Source of the DNA: Virgibacillus halodenitrificans JCM 12304
GTDB taxonomy: Bacteria; Bacillota; Bacilli; Bacillales; Amphibacillaceae
Direction of reading: 5' to 3'
NCBI RefSeq assembly: GCF_001310895.1
Contig: NZ_BAZS01000021.1
Coordinates: 1-64,000, forward strand
DNA length: 64,000 nt
A program made the translations under genes and the position numbers. The notes beneath the pieces were generated by a model, which saw nothing but the letters and a program-made list of their open reading frames with translations, had not been told where the DNA came from and ran no database searches. Shown here in pieces: positions 8,256 through 17,282 of the stretch. Position 1 is the first letter of the stretch; each line of letters opens with the position of its first letter.

Positions 8256-8777
8256 TCATGTAACTGTAATTGGCTGGGATCGCTTCATTATACTTTGGAC
8301 AATTGGATGAACCACAAGCATAATAATTGTATTTAAAGCTGCTGCTGGGAGTACAACTGTCAAAAATAGTGCTATAAACCCACCATCCATAAGGTTAACA
8401 ATAAACAGAGCTACACTTAAAAACACTGCTCCACTAACCATTGTGCCTATAGCGGTTAATGCAGGCGCGGTGAGGTTAATATTCACTCTATTCTTTACCA
8501 ATAAAAACAATGCTAAAAATACAAATGCTGTTATAGGTTTGTCAATCAAATTAGCAATTTGTCCACCGGGGGCTGAAGTGGTTAGTGCAGAAATAACACC
8601 TGTTACAATTGCCAGTAGTGCAACATACTTTGGTTTAGGAAACAAAATGATACCTAAAAACATCATCGACAGAAGCATATCTGGCTTGACCCCAAATAAA
8701 ATCGGCGGAACAACTGCGTGCAATACAGCACCTATCCCTACAAACAGTGACAAAATTACCATAATCCTCGTATTCAT
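8256..8777 (-). CDS. trpP: Tryptophan transporter TrpP
   Basis: Small integral membrane importer of 173 residues with five to six hydrophobic segments. The sequence (HAVVPPILFGVKPDMLLSMM, TTSAPGGQIANLIDKPITAF) and length match TrpP (formerly YhaG) of B. subtilis, and the position between yhaH and hit is the same. Its leader has GAG triplets spaced by two bases over the ribosome site (8784-8801), the pattern bound by the tryptophan-sensing TRAP protein in B. subtilis. Confidence 0.88.
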   Translation of the reverse strand: MNTRIMVILSLFVGIGAVLHAVVPPILFGVKPDMLLSMMFLGIILFPKPKYVALLAIVTGVISALTTSAPGGQIANLIDKPITAFVFLALFLLVKNRVNINLTAPALTAIGTMVSGAVFLSVALFIVNLMDGGFIALFLTVVLPAAALNTIIMLVVHPIVQSIMKRSQPITVT

Positions 8778-8783
8778 TTATAC

Positions 8784-8813
8784 CTCTCCTCTTCTCAGCT
8801 CTTCTGTGCTATT
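8784..8813 (-). promoter_or_regulatory. Candidate TRAP-binding triplets in the trpP leader
   Basis: Reading the minus strand, GAG triplets at 8801-8799, 8796-8794, 8791-8789 and 8788-8786 (spacers 2, 2 and 0) overlap the ribosome site gaggagagg; a TAG lies further upstream (8815-8813). TRAP sites normally have up to 11 triplets with 2-3 nt spacing, so this one is short; purine-rich coincidence around a ribosome site is possible. Confidence 0.35.
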
Positions 8814-8910
8814 AGAATCCCAACTGTACACTGTTGTCAGCTGCGGAAACGTACATTTATTATAACAAATATTCTTCTAAATAAAAAGTACTAAATTTTC
8901 AGATACATGG

Positions 8911-9342
8911 TTATTGTTCAATAGCCGAGTGAATTTCCCCAGCAATTTTTTGTAACTCACCGGATGTGTAATCATCAGCATGGACTGTCCAATTAGATGA
9001 GTAACCGTCATCTTCTCCGTATCTTGGAATGATGTGAATATGTAAGTGAAAAACGGATTGATCAGCTGGTGCCTCATTATTATTTAATAAATTCATACCT
9101 ACGGGTTTATACACGTTTTTGATCGCGTTTGCAATTTGAGGTATACGAGCAAAAAGTTCCTTTGCAACTTCTGGAGGTGTTTCATAGATATTTTTCGTAT
9201 GCTGTTTAGGAATTACCAATGTATGTCCCTTTGTTACTTGACTGATATCCAAAAATGCGTAAACGTGTTCATCTTCATATACTTTCGCGGAAGGAATATC
9301 ACCATTTAATATCTTACAGAAAATGCAATCTTCATGAGCCAT
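8911..9342 (-). CDS. hit: HIT-family nucleotide-binding protein Hit
   Basis: Cytosolic nucleotide hydrolase or binding protein of the histidine-triad family, 143 residues. The signature HLHIHIIP is near residue 100, with the family N-terminus CIFCKILNGDIPSAKVYED. It is divergent from ecsAB, as in B. subtilis where hit precedes ecsA. Substrate unknown; Hint-like branch proteins hydrolyse adenosine phosphoramidates. Confidence 0.93.
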   Translation of the reverse strand: MAHEDCIFCKILNGDIPSAKVYEDEHVYAFLDISQVTKGHTLVIPKQHTKNIYETPPEVAKELFARIPQIANAIKNVYKPVGMNLLNNNEAPADQSVFHLHIHIIPRYGEDDGYSSNWTVHADDYTSGELQKIAGEIHSAIEQ

Positions 9343-9608
9343 CCATTCACCACTCCTTATTTTATTGTTTGAAGTCTAATTATACTTATCTATATTGTAT
9401 ATAGGAAGATGGTGTAAAGTCAAAATAAACAGGACCAGTCCATTAGATGAACTGGCCTGCTTTAAGAAGAACAGGGGAATGATAATACTAACGCGGGGAC
9501 TCGTAATACAATCGTTAAATCGCATTGGCCACTTAACATTTGATTACAAAAACCTTTTTGTCAGCATCCCTTACGGAGAGATGAGTTCTGGCAAAAGGGT
9601 TTTATTTC

Positions 9609-9770
9609 ATTAGATTATCTTTCGGAAACACCTCATTTGTGTTGTTTTCACAAATCTTATATTAGAGTACCGATCACTAACACCTCATTTTGTGTATTTT
9701 TTACACGAAATTAATTACATTAGTTGCTCGATCGCTAACACCTCATTTGTGGTTAACACGAAATGTTCAT
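9609..9770. repeat. Three tandem ~55-bp degenerate repeats upstream of ecsA
   Basis: Units start at attag at 9609, 9661 and 9719 and each carries (c)taACACCTCATTTGTG or close variants, followed by an imperfect dyad (TTTGTG with CACAAA or ACACGAAA). Unit spacing is 52 and 58 bp. The 9343-9919 spacer between hit and ecsA otherwise holds only a weak hairpin near 9432-9457 (ggaccagt / aactggcc) and no convincing gene. Confidence 0.6.
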
Positions 9771-9919
9771 CCCCTGATCTTCATTATCTAGTTTGTTCTC
9801 GAAAATTGTATTTATACATATAAAAGAGAAAAATTTTGTCATAATTACTTACATAGTTTGTTTTGGCTTTATTCTTAAGTAATGATAAAATTATACGTAA
9901 TTATGGAGGAGGAAATATT

Positions 9920-10666
9920 GTGGAAGCATTGTTACATATTGATAAATTACATGGTGGATATACACATAAAAATGTACTGCACGGTATATCGTTTGAAGTG
10001 AAACCAAATGAAATAGTAGGTTTAATTGGGTTGAATGGAGCCGGAAAGAGTACAACAATTAAACACATTATTGGGCTAATGCATGCAAAAAAGGGCTCTG
10101 TTTCCATAAAAGGCAAAACGTTTTCCGAAAATCCTTCAACTTATCGGAATCAATTTGCCTATATTCCTGAAATGCCGATCCTATATGATGAGTTGACTTT
10201 GTATGAACATTTGCAGCTTACTGCAATGGCTTACGATATTCCAGAGGACGTATTTGAGCAAAGATTACAACCACTTTTAAAAGAATTTCGTATGGAGAAA
10301 AAGTTAAAATGGTTTCCGGTTCATTTCTCTAAGGGGATGCGTCAAAAGGTAATGATCATGTGTGCATTTTTAATCGAACCATCTTTATACATTGTTGATG
10401 AGCCTTTTGTTGGCCTTGACCCACTTGGGATTCAATCCTACCTGCAATTAATGGGGGAAATGAAAGACAAAGGTGCAGGTGTCTTAATGTCCACCCACAT
10501 ATTAGCTACAGCAGAGCGTTATTGTGATCGTTTTGTTATTCTTCATGATGGGGAAATCCGTGCAATGGGAACTTTGCACGAGCTACAGGAAAGCTTTAAT
10601 ATGCCAAAAGCCACACTGGATGATATATATGTCCAATTAACGAAAGAAGAAGATCATCATGTTTGA
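9920..10666 (+). CDS. ecsA: ABC transporter ATP-binding protein EcsA
   Basis: Cytosolic ATPase of the EcsAB transporter, which in B. subtilis affects protein secretion, competence and intramembrane protease activity. 248 residues; Walker A GLNGAGKST, a divergent signature FSKGMRQKV, Walker B IVDEPFVGLD and switch His in MSTHILA. The start is the GTG at 9920, 7 nt after ggaggagg; the upstream in-frame ATG at 9863 has no ribosome site and would add 19 residues not expected for EcsA (247 aa in B. subtilis). It overlaps ecsB by 8 nt. Confidence 0.94.
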   Translation: MEALLHIDKLHGGYTHKNVLHGISFEVKPNEIVGLIGLNGAGKSTTIKHIIGLMHAKKGSVSIKGKTFSENPSTYRNQFAYIPEMPILYDELTLYEHLQLTAMAYDIPEDVFEQRLQPLLKEFRMEKKLKWFPVHFSKGMRQKVMIMCAFLIEPSLYIVDEPFVGLDPLGIQSYLQLMGEMKDKGAGVLMSTHILATAERYCDRFVILHDGEIRAMGTLHELQESFNMPKATLDDIYVQLTKEEDHHV

Positions 10667-11879
10667 TTCACACACATTTTTCATGAAACGTTTTTCTGCA
10701 CATTTAAAAGAGACAAGTCGTTATTTACGTTATATATTTAACGGCCATATCGCTTTTGCTATGCTTTTTTTCGTTTCAGCACTTGCCTATTACTACCAGC
10801 AGGCACTTACACAGCTTCCTGCAAATTTTCCCACTGCACTTCTAATGGGAATCGTTTTTGGAGGAATAGTAAGTTATAGTCCTGTGCGTACATTGTTAAA
10901 AGAGCCAGATCTCGTTTTTTTAATCGCTGCAGAGAATAAAATGCAAGCTTATTTTCGAAATGCGCTCATATACAGCTTTGTTATTCAACTCTATCTTGTT
11001 CTTCTCATAACTGCGGCATTTGGCCCATTATACTTTGCAACATATACTGATCGTGACATCACGTTTTACTTACTATCTTTTGTTGTGTTACTTATTTTTA
11101 AGATATGGAATTTACTTGCAAACTGGTGGATGTTGAAGGTTAGAGAACCTCAGATGAGACAATTAGATTTATTTGTTCGTGTACTATTGAATATGGCAGT
11201 TTTTTATTTCCTCATCAATGGCAATATGATTTTAGCGGGCATTGCTACACTGCTGTTTATTATTGTCTTCTTTTATGATTACAGCTTGTCAAAAAAACAT
11301 GCAGGTGTCTTGTGGGATCTTTTAGTACAAAAAGATCAGAACAGAATGCAGACATTTTACCGCTTGGCCAATATGTTTGCAGATGTTCCACATATAAAAA
11401 CACCAATTAAAAAAAGACAATGGCTTGTTTCGTTAGTTAGCAAGGTTCCTTTTACACAAAAAAATACATTTGATTATTTATACCGTATTACTTTTGTGCG
11501 TAGTGGAGACTATATGGGAATGTATTTCAGACTACTTGTTATAGGCGGGTTATTTATATACTATATTCCGAATCTGTGGATGAAAATTCTTTTTGCAATA
11601 TTATTTTTGTATTTGAGCAGTTTCCAGATGATGTCATTGTATCAGCATCACCGAACAATCATATGGCCTGAATTATACCCGGTTGAAGAAAGTCTACGTA
11701 AAAAAGCAATCGTAAAATTGTTATTTCAGCTGGGCTTTATTCAAACTGTTTTATTTTCCCTGTTATTGTTAATTATGCAAGCTTATATTGGGTTTTTTGT
11801 GACATTAATAGGAGGAACTCTTTTCAATTACTTGTTTATTAATGGCTATGTCAGTGGAAAATTAGCGGCGAAACAATAA
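10659..11879 (+). CDS. ecsB: ABC transporter permease EcsB
   Basis: Membrane partner of EcsA, 406 residues, with two clusters of transmembrane helices (about residues 30-130 and 160-210, then 280-330 and 350-395) separated by a hydrophilic central region. Length and gene order match EcsB. The third gene of the B. subtilis operon (ecsC) is absent; a terminator follows directly. Confidence 0.93.
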   Translation: MFDSHTFFMKRFSAHLKETSRYLRYIFNGHIAFAMLFFVSALAYYYQQALTQLPANFPTALLMGIVFGGIVSYSPVRTLLKEPDLVFLIAAENKMQAYFRNALIYSFVIQLYLVLLITAAFGPLYFATYTDRDITFYLLSFVVLLIFKIWNLLANWWMLKVREPQMRQLDLFVRVLLNMAVFYFLINGNMILAGIATLLFIIVFFYDYSLSKKHAGVLWDLLVQKDQNRMQTFYRLANMFADVPHIKTPIKKRQWLVSLVSKVPFTQKNTFDYLYRITFVRSGDYMGMYFRLLVIGGLFIYYIPNLWMKILFAILFLYLSSFQMMSLYQHHRTIIWPELYPVEESLRKKAIVKLLFQLGFIQTVLFSLLLLIMQAYIGFFVTLIGGTLFNYLFINGYVSGKLAAKQ

Positions 11880-11983
11880 TCGTATAGTTGGGAAGAAGTT
11901 AAACGAAACAATATTTCGTAGAGACAAATAATTGCAGTAAGTTACCCTAATCGTTAAGTTTTGCACGAGCGGACAAAAACATG

Positions 11984-12029
11984 AAAAGCCGAACTGATAC
12001 TATTTATTCAGTGTACAGTTCGGCTTTTT
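11984..12029 (+). terminator. Terminator of ecsAB
   Basis: Stem aaaagccgaactg / cagttcggctttt (13 bp) with a 19-nt loop followed by a T-run. Confidence 0.85.
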
Positions 12030-12067
12030 ACTTATATGTTTTACTTCTTTTTCGGTTCTAATATATA

Positions 12068-12512
12068 TTGGGGTTATTCAATAATACGGAAAATGGATAT
12101 ACTGCGAAGTAACTTTGTTATGGTATGCTGAAAAGCTCGCTTAAATATTGAGTCTGTTTTTACCATCGCTACGGAAAATACTGCGCTTTTCGGGGCCGGC
12201 TGATGAGCTCCTCATGCTAACGCATTCCGGGGTCTCACCTATGCCTTATCTCCCCCAGAAGTCTTCGTATTTTCCTCCGCTTAGTTTTGCTTTTTTAGCA
12301 ATGAATGACTTTAGTGTTAGGTGTAAAAAGCTCGATTAACATCGTCAAAGACAAGTGAAAAGCCCACTTTGCATGTGAAATATTAAAGCTCATACAAATT
12401 GATTGGAGTGGAAAGCGTCCACATGCAACGGAAATCAATGGAGCGCTTCTTCTCAAATATTTCACTGAGCATTTTTATAAGCCAAGTTAGGTCGCATTTT
12501 CCTCCAACTATG
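12068..12512. repeat. Compound intergenic repeat, copy E1 (B module internally deleted)
   Basis: Bounded by inverted copies of a shared terminus: actgcgaagtaactt (12101-12115) and aagttaggtcgca (12484-12496). Inside are module A (12167-12281; its own ends gctacggaaaatac / cgtattttcctccgc are inverted) and a shortened module B (12395-12512; ttgattggagtgg joined directly to aaagcgtccacatgcaacgg). Order is A then B in reverse orientation. No protein-coding gene is credible in 11880-12566. Confidence 0.8.
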
Positions 12513-12566
12513 AAATAACTAAATACGTTTGTACCCAATATTTGCAGTAGAACCTCTTTCTTATTT

Positions 12567-13736
12567 TTATTGCGATTGATATGCAAAATACGCCTCGATC
12601 AGCGTTTTGGCAGCGATAGGAAGAGCACGTTCGTCAATATCAAATTTTGGGTGATGATGCGGATAGGGATTTCCTTCTTTATGAGCACCTGTAAAGAAAT
12701 AGGCTCCAGGTTTCTTCATTGTATAGTAAGCAAAATCTTCTCCACCCATTACTGGGATAACTTCTTCGGCTGTATGGATTTCCTTTACTTGTCTACTCGC
12801 TTCCAACACGACTTCTGCTTCCTTCGCATGGTTAACTAACGGGGGATATTCTTTTTCATAATTAAATTTATAATCTGCTTCATGACTAAGGCAAACTCCT
12901 TTAATAATCTTTTCCATTTCATGAATAATTTCTTTCTGTATTTCTATATCAAGATATCGCACCGTTCCAATTAACCTTGCTTTATCTGCAATAACGTTAA
13001 ATGTTTCCCCTGCTTCAAATACCCCTACAGTTACAACTGCAGTTTGCAAAGGATCCAGCCTTCTACTTACAATTTGTTGTAATTGACTAACAAGCTGTGA
13101 TCCAATAACTATAGCATCCTTTGTTTCATGAGGATAGGCACCATGTCCACCTTGTCCTTGAATAGTTATTTCGAAACGATCTGCACCAGCCATAAATACA
13201 TCCTTGGAGGTTTGCATAACTCCCAAAGGGGTGGTTGCCCATAAATGGGTGCCAAATATAGCGTCTACATGATCAATAGCTCCTGAATCCACAATAGGTT
13301 TGGCACCACCTGGCGCATATTCTTCTGCATGTTGATGTAGAAAGACAATAGTGCCTGGTAAATCTTCTTGGCAACGTTTCATTACTTTTGCAAGTACAAG
13401 CAAGGTCGAAGTATGCCCGTCATGTCCACAAGCGTGCATCACACCCGGCACTTTTGATTTATAAGGTACATCCTTTTCATCTTGAATAGGTAAAGCATCA
13501 AAATCTGCACGTAATGCAATTGTCTTACCAGGTTTACCACCTTTTAATGTAGCAATGACTCCATTTCCGCCAACATTTGTCTCATATGGGATACCAAGCT
13601 CATCATAAAAGCTGGCAATATATTTAGCTGTTTCTGTTTCATGAAAGGAAAGCTCTGGATGTTGATGCAAGTATCTGCGTATTTCCACCATTTCATCATA
13701 ATGCTGGTCTATCAGTGTATGTATTTCTTTTAACAA
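12567..13736 (-). CDS. yhaA: N-acyl-L-amino acid amidohydrolase YhaA (M20D peptidase family)
   Basis: Cytosolic metal-dependent amidohydrolase, 389 residues. M20 motifs: HACGHDGHTS (metal ligands, about residue 98), HQHAEEYAPGGA (about residue 134), and the C-terminal GGEDFAYY. The dimerisation lobe sits between, around residues 180-290. B. subtilis YhaA lies beside ecsC in the same neighbourhood. Likely removes acyl groups from amino acids or related conjugates; the natural substrate is unknown. Confidence 0.9.
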   Translation of the reverse strand: MLKEIHTLIDQHYDEMVEIRRYLHQHPELSFHETETAKYIASFYDELGIPYETNVGGNGVIATLKGGKPGKTIALRADFDALPIQDEKDVPYKSKVPGVMHACGHDGHTSTLLVLAKVMKRCQEDLPGTIVFLHQHAEEYAPGGAKPIVDSGAIDHVDAIFGTHLWATTPLGVMQTSKDVFMAGADRFEITIQGQGGHGAYPHETKDAIVIGSQLVSQLQQIVSRRLDPLQTAVVTVGVFEAGETFNVIADKARLIGTVRYLDIEIQKEIIHEMEKIIKGVCLSHEADYKFNYEKEYPPLVNHAKEAEVVLEASRQVKEIHTAEEVIPVMGGEDFAYYTMKKPGAYFFTGAHKEGNPYPHHHPKFDIDERALPIAAKTLIEAYFAYQSQ

Positions 13737-13970
13737 AAATAAAAACCTCCTCTAGACTTTACTTTCTAATTATTATAACATTTAAGAATATAAAATGATG
13801 TTATTTTTTCTAACATAATGCAGGAAGAGATAGAAGTATTGGCATTAAATTGTGCAGTGGGAACAATTGCCACTATTCTTCTTAGAATGATATTTTTCAT
13901 TAAAAGGACATACATTCATAGTAAGAAGGAACTGCGAATCAGTGGTTATTCTAATCATATGTATTAGAAC

Positions 13971-13997
13971 AAAAAAAGGATGCCATTATAGGCACCC
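13971..13997 (-). terminator. Terminator of the ferritin-like gene
   Basis: On the minus strand gggtgcc / ggcatcc (one G-U pair) with a 6-nt loop is followed by seven T. The 13737-13970 spacer upstream of yhaA shows no other feature. Confidence 0.8.
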
Positions 13998-14006
13998 TTT
14001 ATCGAT

Positions 14007-14444
14007 TTATTGAGAAAGTCTTGGATCTGCTAATAGACGTTGAACTTCTTCCTTATGATGTGTTTCATCAGAAATGAGGTCTTCCAACTTCACTACTAAC
14101 TCTGTATACCCAAGATTTTCTGCTTGTTTTTTTCGTTTTTCATAACGATCAATGGTATCTGATTCGGCTTTTAATGTAGCTTCCAGCAGATCTTTTACAT
14201 CTGAAGGCTGTGGCACATCAGCAGACTTGGTTGTAGGAGTGCCACCAAGAGATTTAATTTTTTCTGATAAGTAAAGTGCATGTCCTAATTCATCATTAAT
14301 TTCTGCTTCAAAAAAAGGTTTTAGTGCAGAACGATATAGTCCTGAAACCACAGAAGCACTGTATGTGTACTGAATTGCTGCACCATACTCATGAGCAAGA
14401 TCTTCATTTAAACCATCAATTAATTCCTGTAAGTCTTTATCCAT
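14007..14444 (-). CDS. Ferritin-like domain protein (bacterioferritin/Dps-like superfamily)
   Basis: A 145-residue four-helix-bundle protein. Potential di-iron ligands recur in the ferritin pattern: Glu in LAHEYGAAIQY, Glu and His in EINDELGHALYL, Glu in LKAESDTIDRY and Glu/His in DETHHKEEV. The start is the ATG giving MDKDLQ, 7 nt after aaaggtggg; the GTG four codons upstream is inside the ribosome site. Probable role in iron storage or oxidative-stress protection. Stand-alone gene with its own terminator. Confidence 0.8.
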   Translation of the reverse strand: MDKDLQELIDGLNEDLAHEYGAAIQYTYSASVVSGLYRSALKPFFEAEINDELGHALYLSEKIKSLGGTPTTKSADVPQPSDVKDLLEATLKAESDTIDRYEKRKKQAENLGYTELVVKLEDLISDETHHKEEVQRLLADPRLSQ

Positions 14445-14545
14445 TCTGTATCCCACCTTTAATTATTTTGTGTATATAATAATGTTTCCCTCTTTTGTTT
14501 TTTTGAAACATGAAGTCGGGTAATATATCAGATGGAGGGATTTAA

Positions 14546-15186
14546 ATGGTGTCAAAGAGAAAATACATTTTGTTTATCTTTATGGTTCTGCTTCTCGCTA
14601 TGATAGCAGTATGGGTAGTGAAAATATTAAATGGGTCTGTTCCTTATGTTGATCAATGGACAAGAGATCTTGTTGCACAAATGGATGAAACAGTGTTCTA
14701 TACGATTGCGCGTTGGTTAACAGAATTGGGGTCCAGTACGTTCTTAATTCCATTTGTTATTATTATTGCTTTGTTTTTATGGTGGAAATATTATGATTGG
14801 CTTCCTCCTATTATTTTTGCTGGTGGTACACTCGGCACTCATTTATTAAATCAGTTGATTAAAGGGCTAGTTGAAAGAGAAAGGCCTAGCATTTTAATTG
14901 CAGCCAATGCGGAGGGGCACAGTTTCCCTTCTGGTCATGCTATGATTTCCATTGTGTGTTATGGCCTCTTAGCTATTTTATTGCAGCACTGTTAAAAACA
15001 AAAAGAGGTAAAATAGTTGTTCATAGTTCGTTGGCAATATTGATTTTCCTTATAGGGATGAGTCGGTATGTGATAAACGTTCACTATCTGACAGATGTGG
15101 TTGCCGGTTTCATTATTGGCTACCTTTGTCTGATCGCTCTGATCTATATCTACGAGGCAATCGCGAAGAGGAGGTCTCGGTCTTAG
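14546..15186 (+). pseudogene. PAP2-family membrane phosphatase, frameshifted
   Basis: Membrane-bound lipid phosphatase (undecaprenyl-diphosphate or phosphatidate phosphatase type). All three PAP2 signatures are present: K-x6-RP as KGLVERERP, FPSGH, and SRYVINVHYLTD (S-R-x5-H-x3-D). The first two lie before, and the third after, a frame break at about 14972-14980. Adding one T (ttagctTatttta) joins the parts through YGLLAYFIAALLKTK into 213 residues with about six membrane helices. Because every catalytic residue survives on both sides, the break is recent or a sequence error. The MFS gene follows 87 bp downstream. Confidence 0.82.
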
Positions 15187-15273
15187 GGCGGAGGAAAAAG
15201 CATGCTTAAGGTGGTTCTTCTTATTAAAAAACCAAGGTAGACTGAATATAGAATAATATGAGGGGGCCATCTT

Positions 15274-16509
15274 ATGGATGCAACGGTAAATGATATAACA
15301 AAAGGAAAATCGTCTCTATTTAAAAATCGTAATTTTTTATTTCTCTTTATTGGTGCGTTATTTTCTTCTCCAGGATATTATGTATATTTAATTGGGGCAG
15401 AGTGGTTGATGTTAACTTTAAATGATAATCGTTTTTATTTTGGTATGCTTTTTATTGCTGCCTCCATACCAAGGTTATTATTGCTAACTGTTGGGGGAGT
15501 TGTTGCTGATCGCTTTAATAAAAGGTTGATACTATTTTTATCCGATATGACTCGCGCACTACTTATATTAGTATTAGTAGTTCTTCTTTTTGCTGATATG
15601 GTTACGGCTTGGCATCTAATAATACTGGCAGCTTGTTTTGGGATTTCAGATGCTTTCAGTTATCCGGTTCTTAACTCCTTAACGCCAATGATTTTGGAAG
15701 AGGAACAGTTGCAGAGAGGTAATTCATTCATTCAAATGACAAGTCAAATTAGCCCAATTCTTGGTCCTGCTCTAGGAGGTACATTGATTGCGGTATTAGG
15801 GTTCAAAGGTGTATTTATCGCCGCATTCTTGTTTTTATTCCTAGCCTCTATTACAGTTCTGCTTATCCGATTGGAAAAGGATGATGATAAGGAAGAGGTT
15901 CATTCACCGTGGCAGGATTTAAAAGCAGGATTTGTGTACGCTCGCAATAATGAAATTATTATGTCCATTGTATTTTTGGGCTTTATTTTAAACTTTTTCT
16001 TTTCTGGTCCGTTGTCTATGGGGATACCAATTATTGTAAAGGATGTCTTTATAGGAAGTGCAGTTAGCTTGGCGACTGTGGAGACTTCACTAGGGATAGG
16101 AGCGTTAATTGGAGCATTAGTTCTAGCTTCTATTACCTTAAAGAAACCTGGATACGTGATGGTTAGCGGATTAATTGTATTAGGCATCCTCTTTACTTTT
16201 ATTGGTTTTTCCAGCTCAGTGCTGTTTACAGCTGGTCTAGTTGCCATGATGGCGTTTATTCTTCAACTGGTCAATATTCCTTTAATAACTATGCTGCAGA
16301 AAACGACCGATAAGAAAATGCTCGGCAGAATAATGAGCTTATTAATGACTGTTTCTACTGGATTAGTCCCGGTATCTTATGTAGCTACTTCTCTGTTAAT
16401 ATCAGCAGGAGTGGGGATTCAGTCAATCATTGTTTGTAGTGGTATAATTATTACCTTAATTGCTTTATATAATCTGCGAAATAAACAACTATTGAAAATA
16501 AGACAATAG
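15274..16509 (+). CDS. MFS transporter (DHA3-like exporter)
   Basis: Twelve-helix major facilitator, 411 residues. The loop between helices 2 and 3 carries VADRFNKRL, the usual GxxxDRxxRR-type motif of the superfamily, and the mid-protein cytoplasmic loop is acidic (EKDDDKEEV). The sequence is nearest in style to the DHA3/enterobactin-exporter branch. It ends 15 bp before liaF and may be co-transcribed with the cell-envelope stress genes, suggesting export of an envelope-active compound, but the substrate is unknown. Confidence 0.85.
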   Translation: MDATVNDITKGKSSLFKNRNFLFLFIGALFSSPGYYVYLIGAEWLMLTLNDNRFYFGMLFIAASIPRLLLLTVGGVVADRFNKRLILFLSDMTRALLILVLVVLLFADMVTAWHLIILAACFGISDAFSYPVLNSLTPMILEEEQLQRGNSFIQMTSQISPILGPALGGTLIAVLGFKGVFIAAFLFLFLASITVLLIRLEKDDDKEEVHSPWQDLKAGFVYARNNEIIMSIVFLGFILNFFFSGPLSMGIPIIVKDVFIGSAVSLATVETSLGIGALIGALVLASITLKKPGYVMVSGLIVLGILFTFIGFSSSVLFTAGLVAMMAFILQLVNIPLITMLQKTTDKKMLGRIMSLLMTVSTGLVPVSYVATSLLISAGVGIQSIIVCSGIIITLIALYNLRNKQLLKIRQ

Positions 16510-16524
16510 AAGAGGATGAACAGA

Positions 16525-17271
16525 ATGAAAAGTATTCTACGTTATTTTCTGGCAATCTTCCTGATTGGATTAGGTATTATGCTTGTGCTTACTAATTTGG
16601 GAATGGTGAATTTTGATTTTTATACCGTGTGGGGCTATATATATCCAATCTTCTTTCTCGTGTTAGGTGTAAAGTGGGTAATTGACTATTTTAATAGAGG
16701 AGAGGGGAGCTGGATATTTGGCTCTTTTCTTATCATTTTTGGTGGGTTGCTTCTACTTGATCGCCTTGAGCTTATTGTCTTTTCGTTTGGTGATGTTATA
16801 AATCTTTGGCCATTGCTGATTATCTATGCAGGCTTTTTATTAATAGGTAAAAAACGCACCTTTGTTCATGTCTCAAGTGGAAATGAAAAGAAGAATAAAA
16901 AGCAGCGAGATTCCTATTTCAGTTTTGGAAACCAGGAATTTAATCATCAAAATTGGAAAGTAGAGCCAATGAACCTCAGTCAAATGGCAGGTGATTTTTA
17001 TTTTGACTTTACTAAAGCTTTCATTCCGGACAAGGAAATTCCCATTTCGATTCAGTCGTTAGCTGGAGATGTGAATATCGTCATGCCGGAAAATATCGAC
17101 TTTCGTGTGAAGGCCTCTGTGAAGGCTGGAGAAGTTTATGTAGCAGGGCAGACGGTTGAAGGGATTAATCGTTCACTTAAGTATGAGACAAATAACTATG
17201 ATACTGCTGTAAGAAAAATAGATTTTCAAATCCATTTAAAAGCTGGGTCAATTCGAATTGATTATGTATAG
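16525..17271 (+). CDS. liaF: LiaF-like negative regulator of the LiaSR two-component system
   Basis: Membrane protein of 248 residues: four N-terminal hydrophobic segments (about residues 7-105) followed by a cytoplasmic or surface beta-rich domain (about residues 140-248; QSLAGDVNIVMPENIDFRVKASVKAGEVYV), the LiaF/VraT C-terminal layout. The start is the second ATG (MKSILRY), 9 nt from gagg; the first ATG abuts the ribosome site. It lies directly upstream of liaS and liaR with 11- and 14-bp gaps, as in the liaFSR core. In B. subtilis LiaF keeps LiaS off without cell-wall stress. Confidence 0.88.
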   Translation: MKSILRYFLAIFLIGLGIMLVLTNLGMVNFDFYTVWGYIYPIFFLVLGVKWVIDYFNRGEGSWIFGSFLIIFGGLLLLDRLELIVFSFGDVINLWPLLIIYAGFLLIGKKRTFVHVSSGNEKKNKKQRDSYFSFGNQEFNHQNWKVEPMNLSQMAGDFYFDFTKAFIPDKEIPISIQSLAGDVNIVMPENIDFRVKASVKAGEVYVAGQTVEGINRSLKYETNNYDTAVRKIDFQIHLKAGSIRIDYV

Positions 17272-17282
17272 GGGGAAGAGCG

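Noticed and set aside
9395-9613. 72-codon open frame between hit and ecsA
   Set aside because: Mixed composition, no ribosome site, overlaps a hairpin and runs up to the repeat array; no recognisable protein pattern.
12148-12339. Open frame inside repeat E1
   Set aside because: It follows the GC-rich repeat module and equivalent frames do not persist in other copies.
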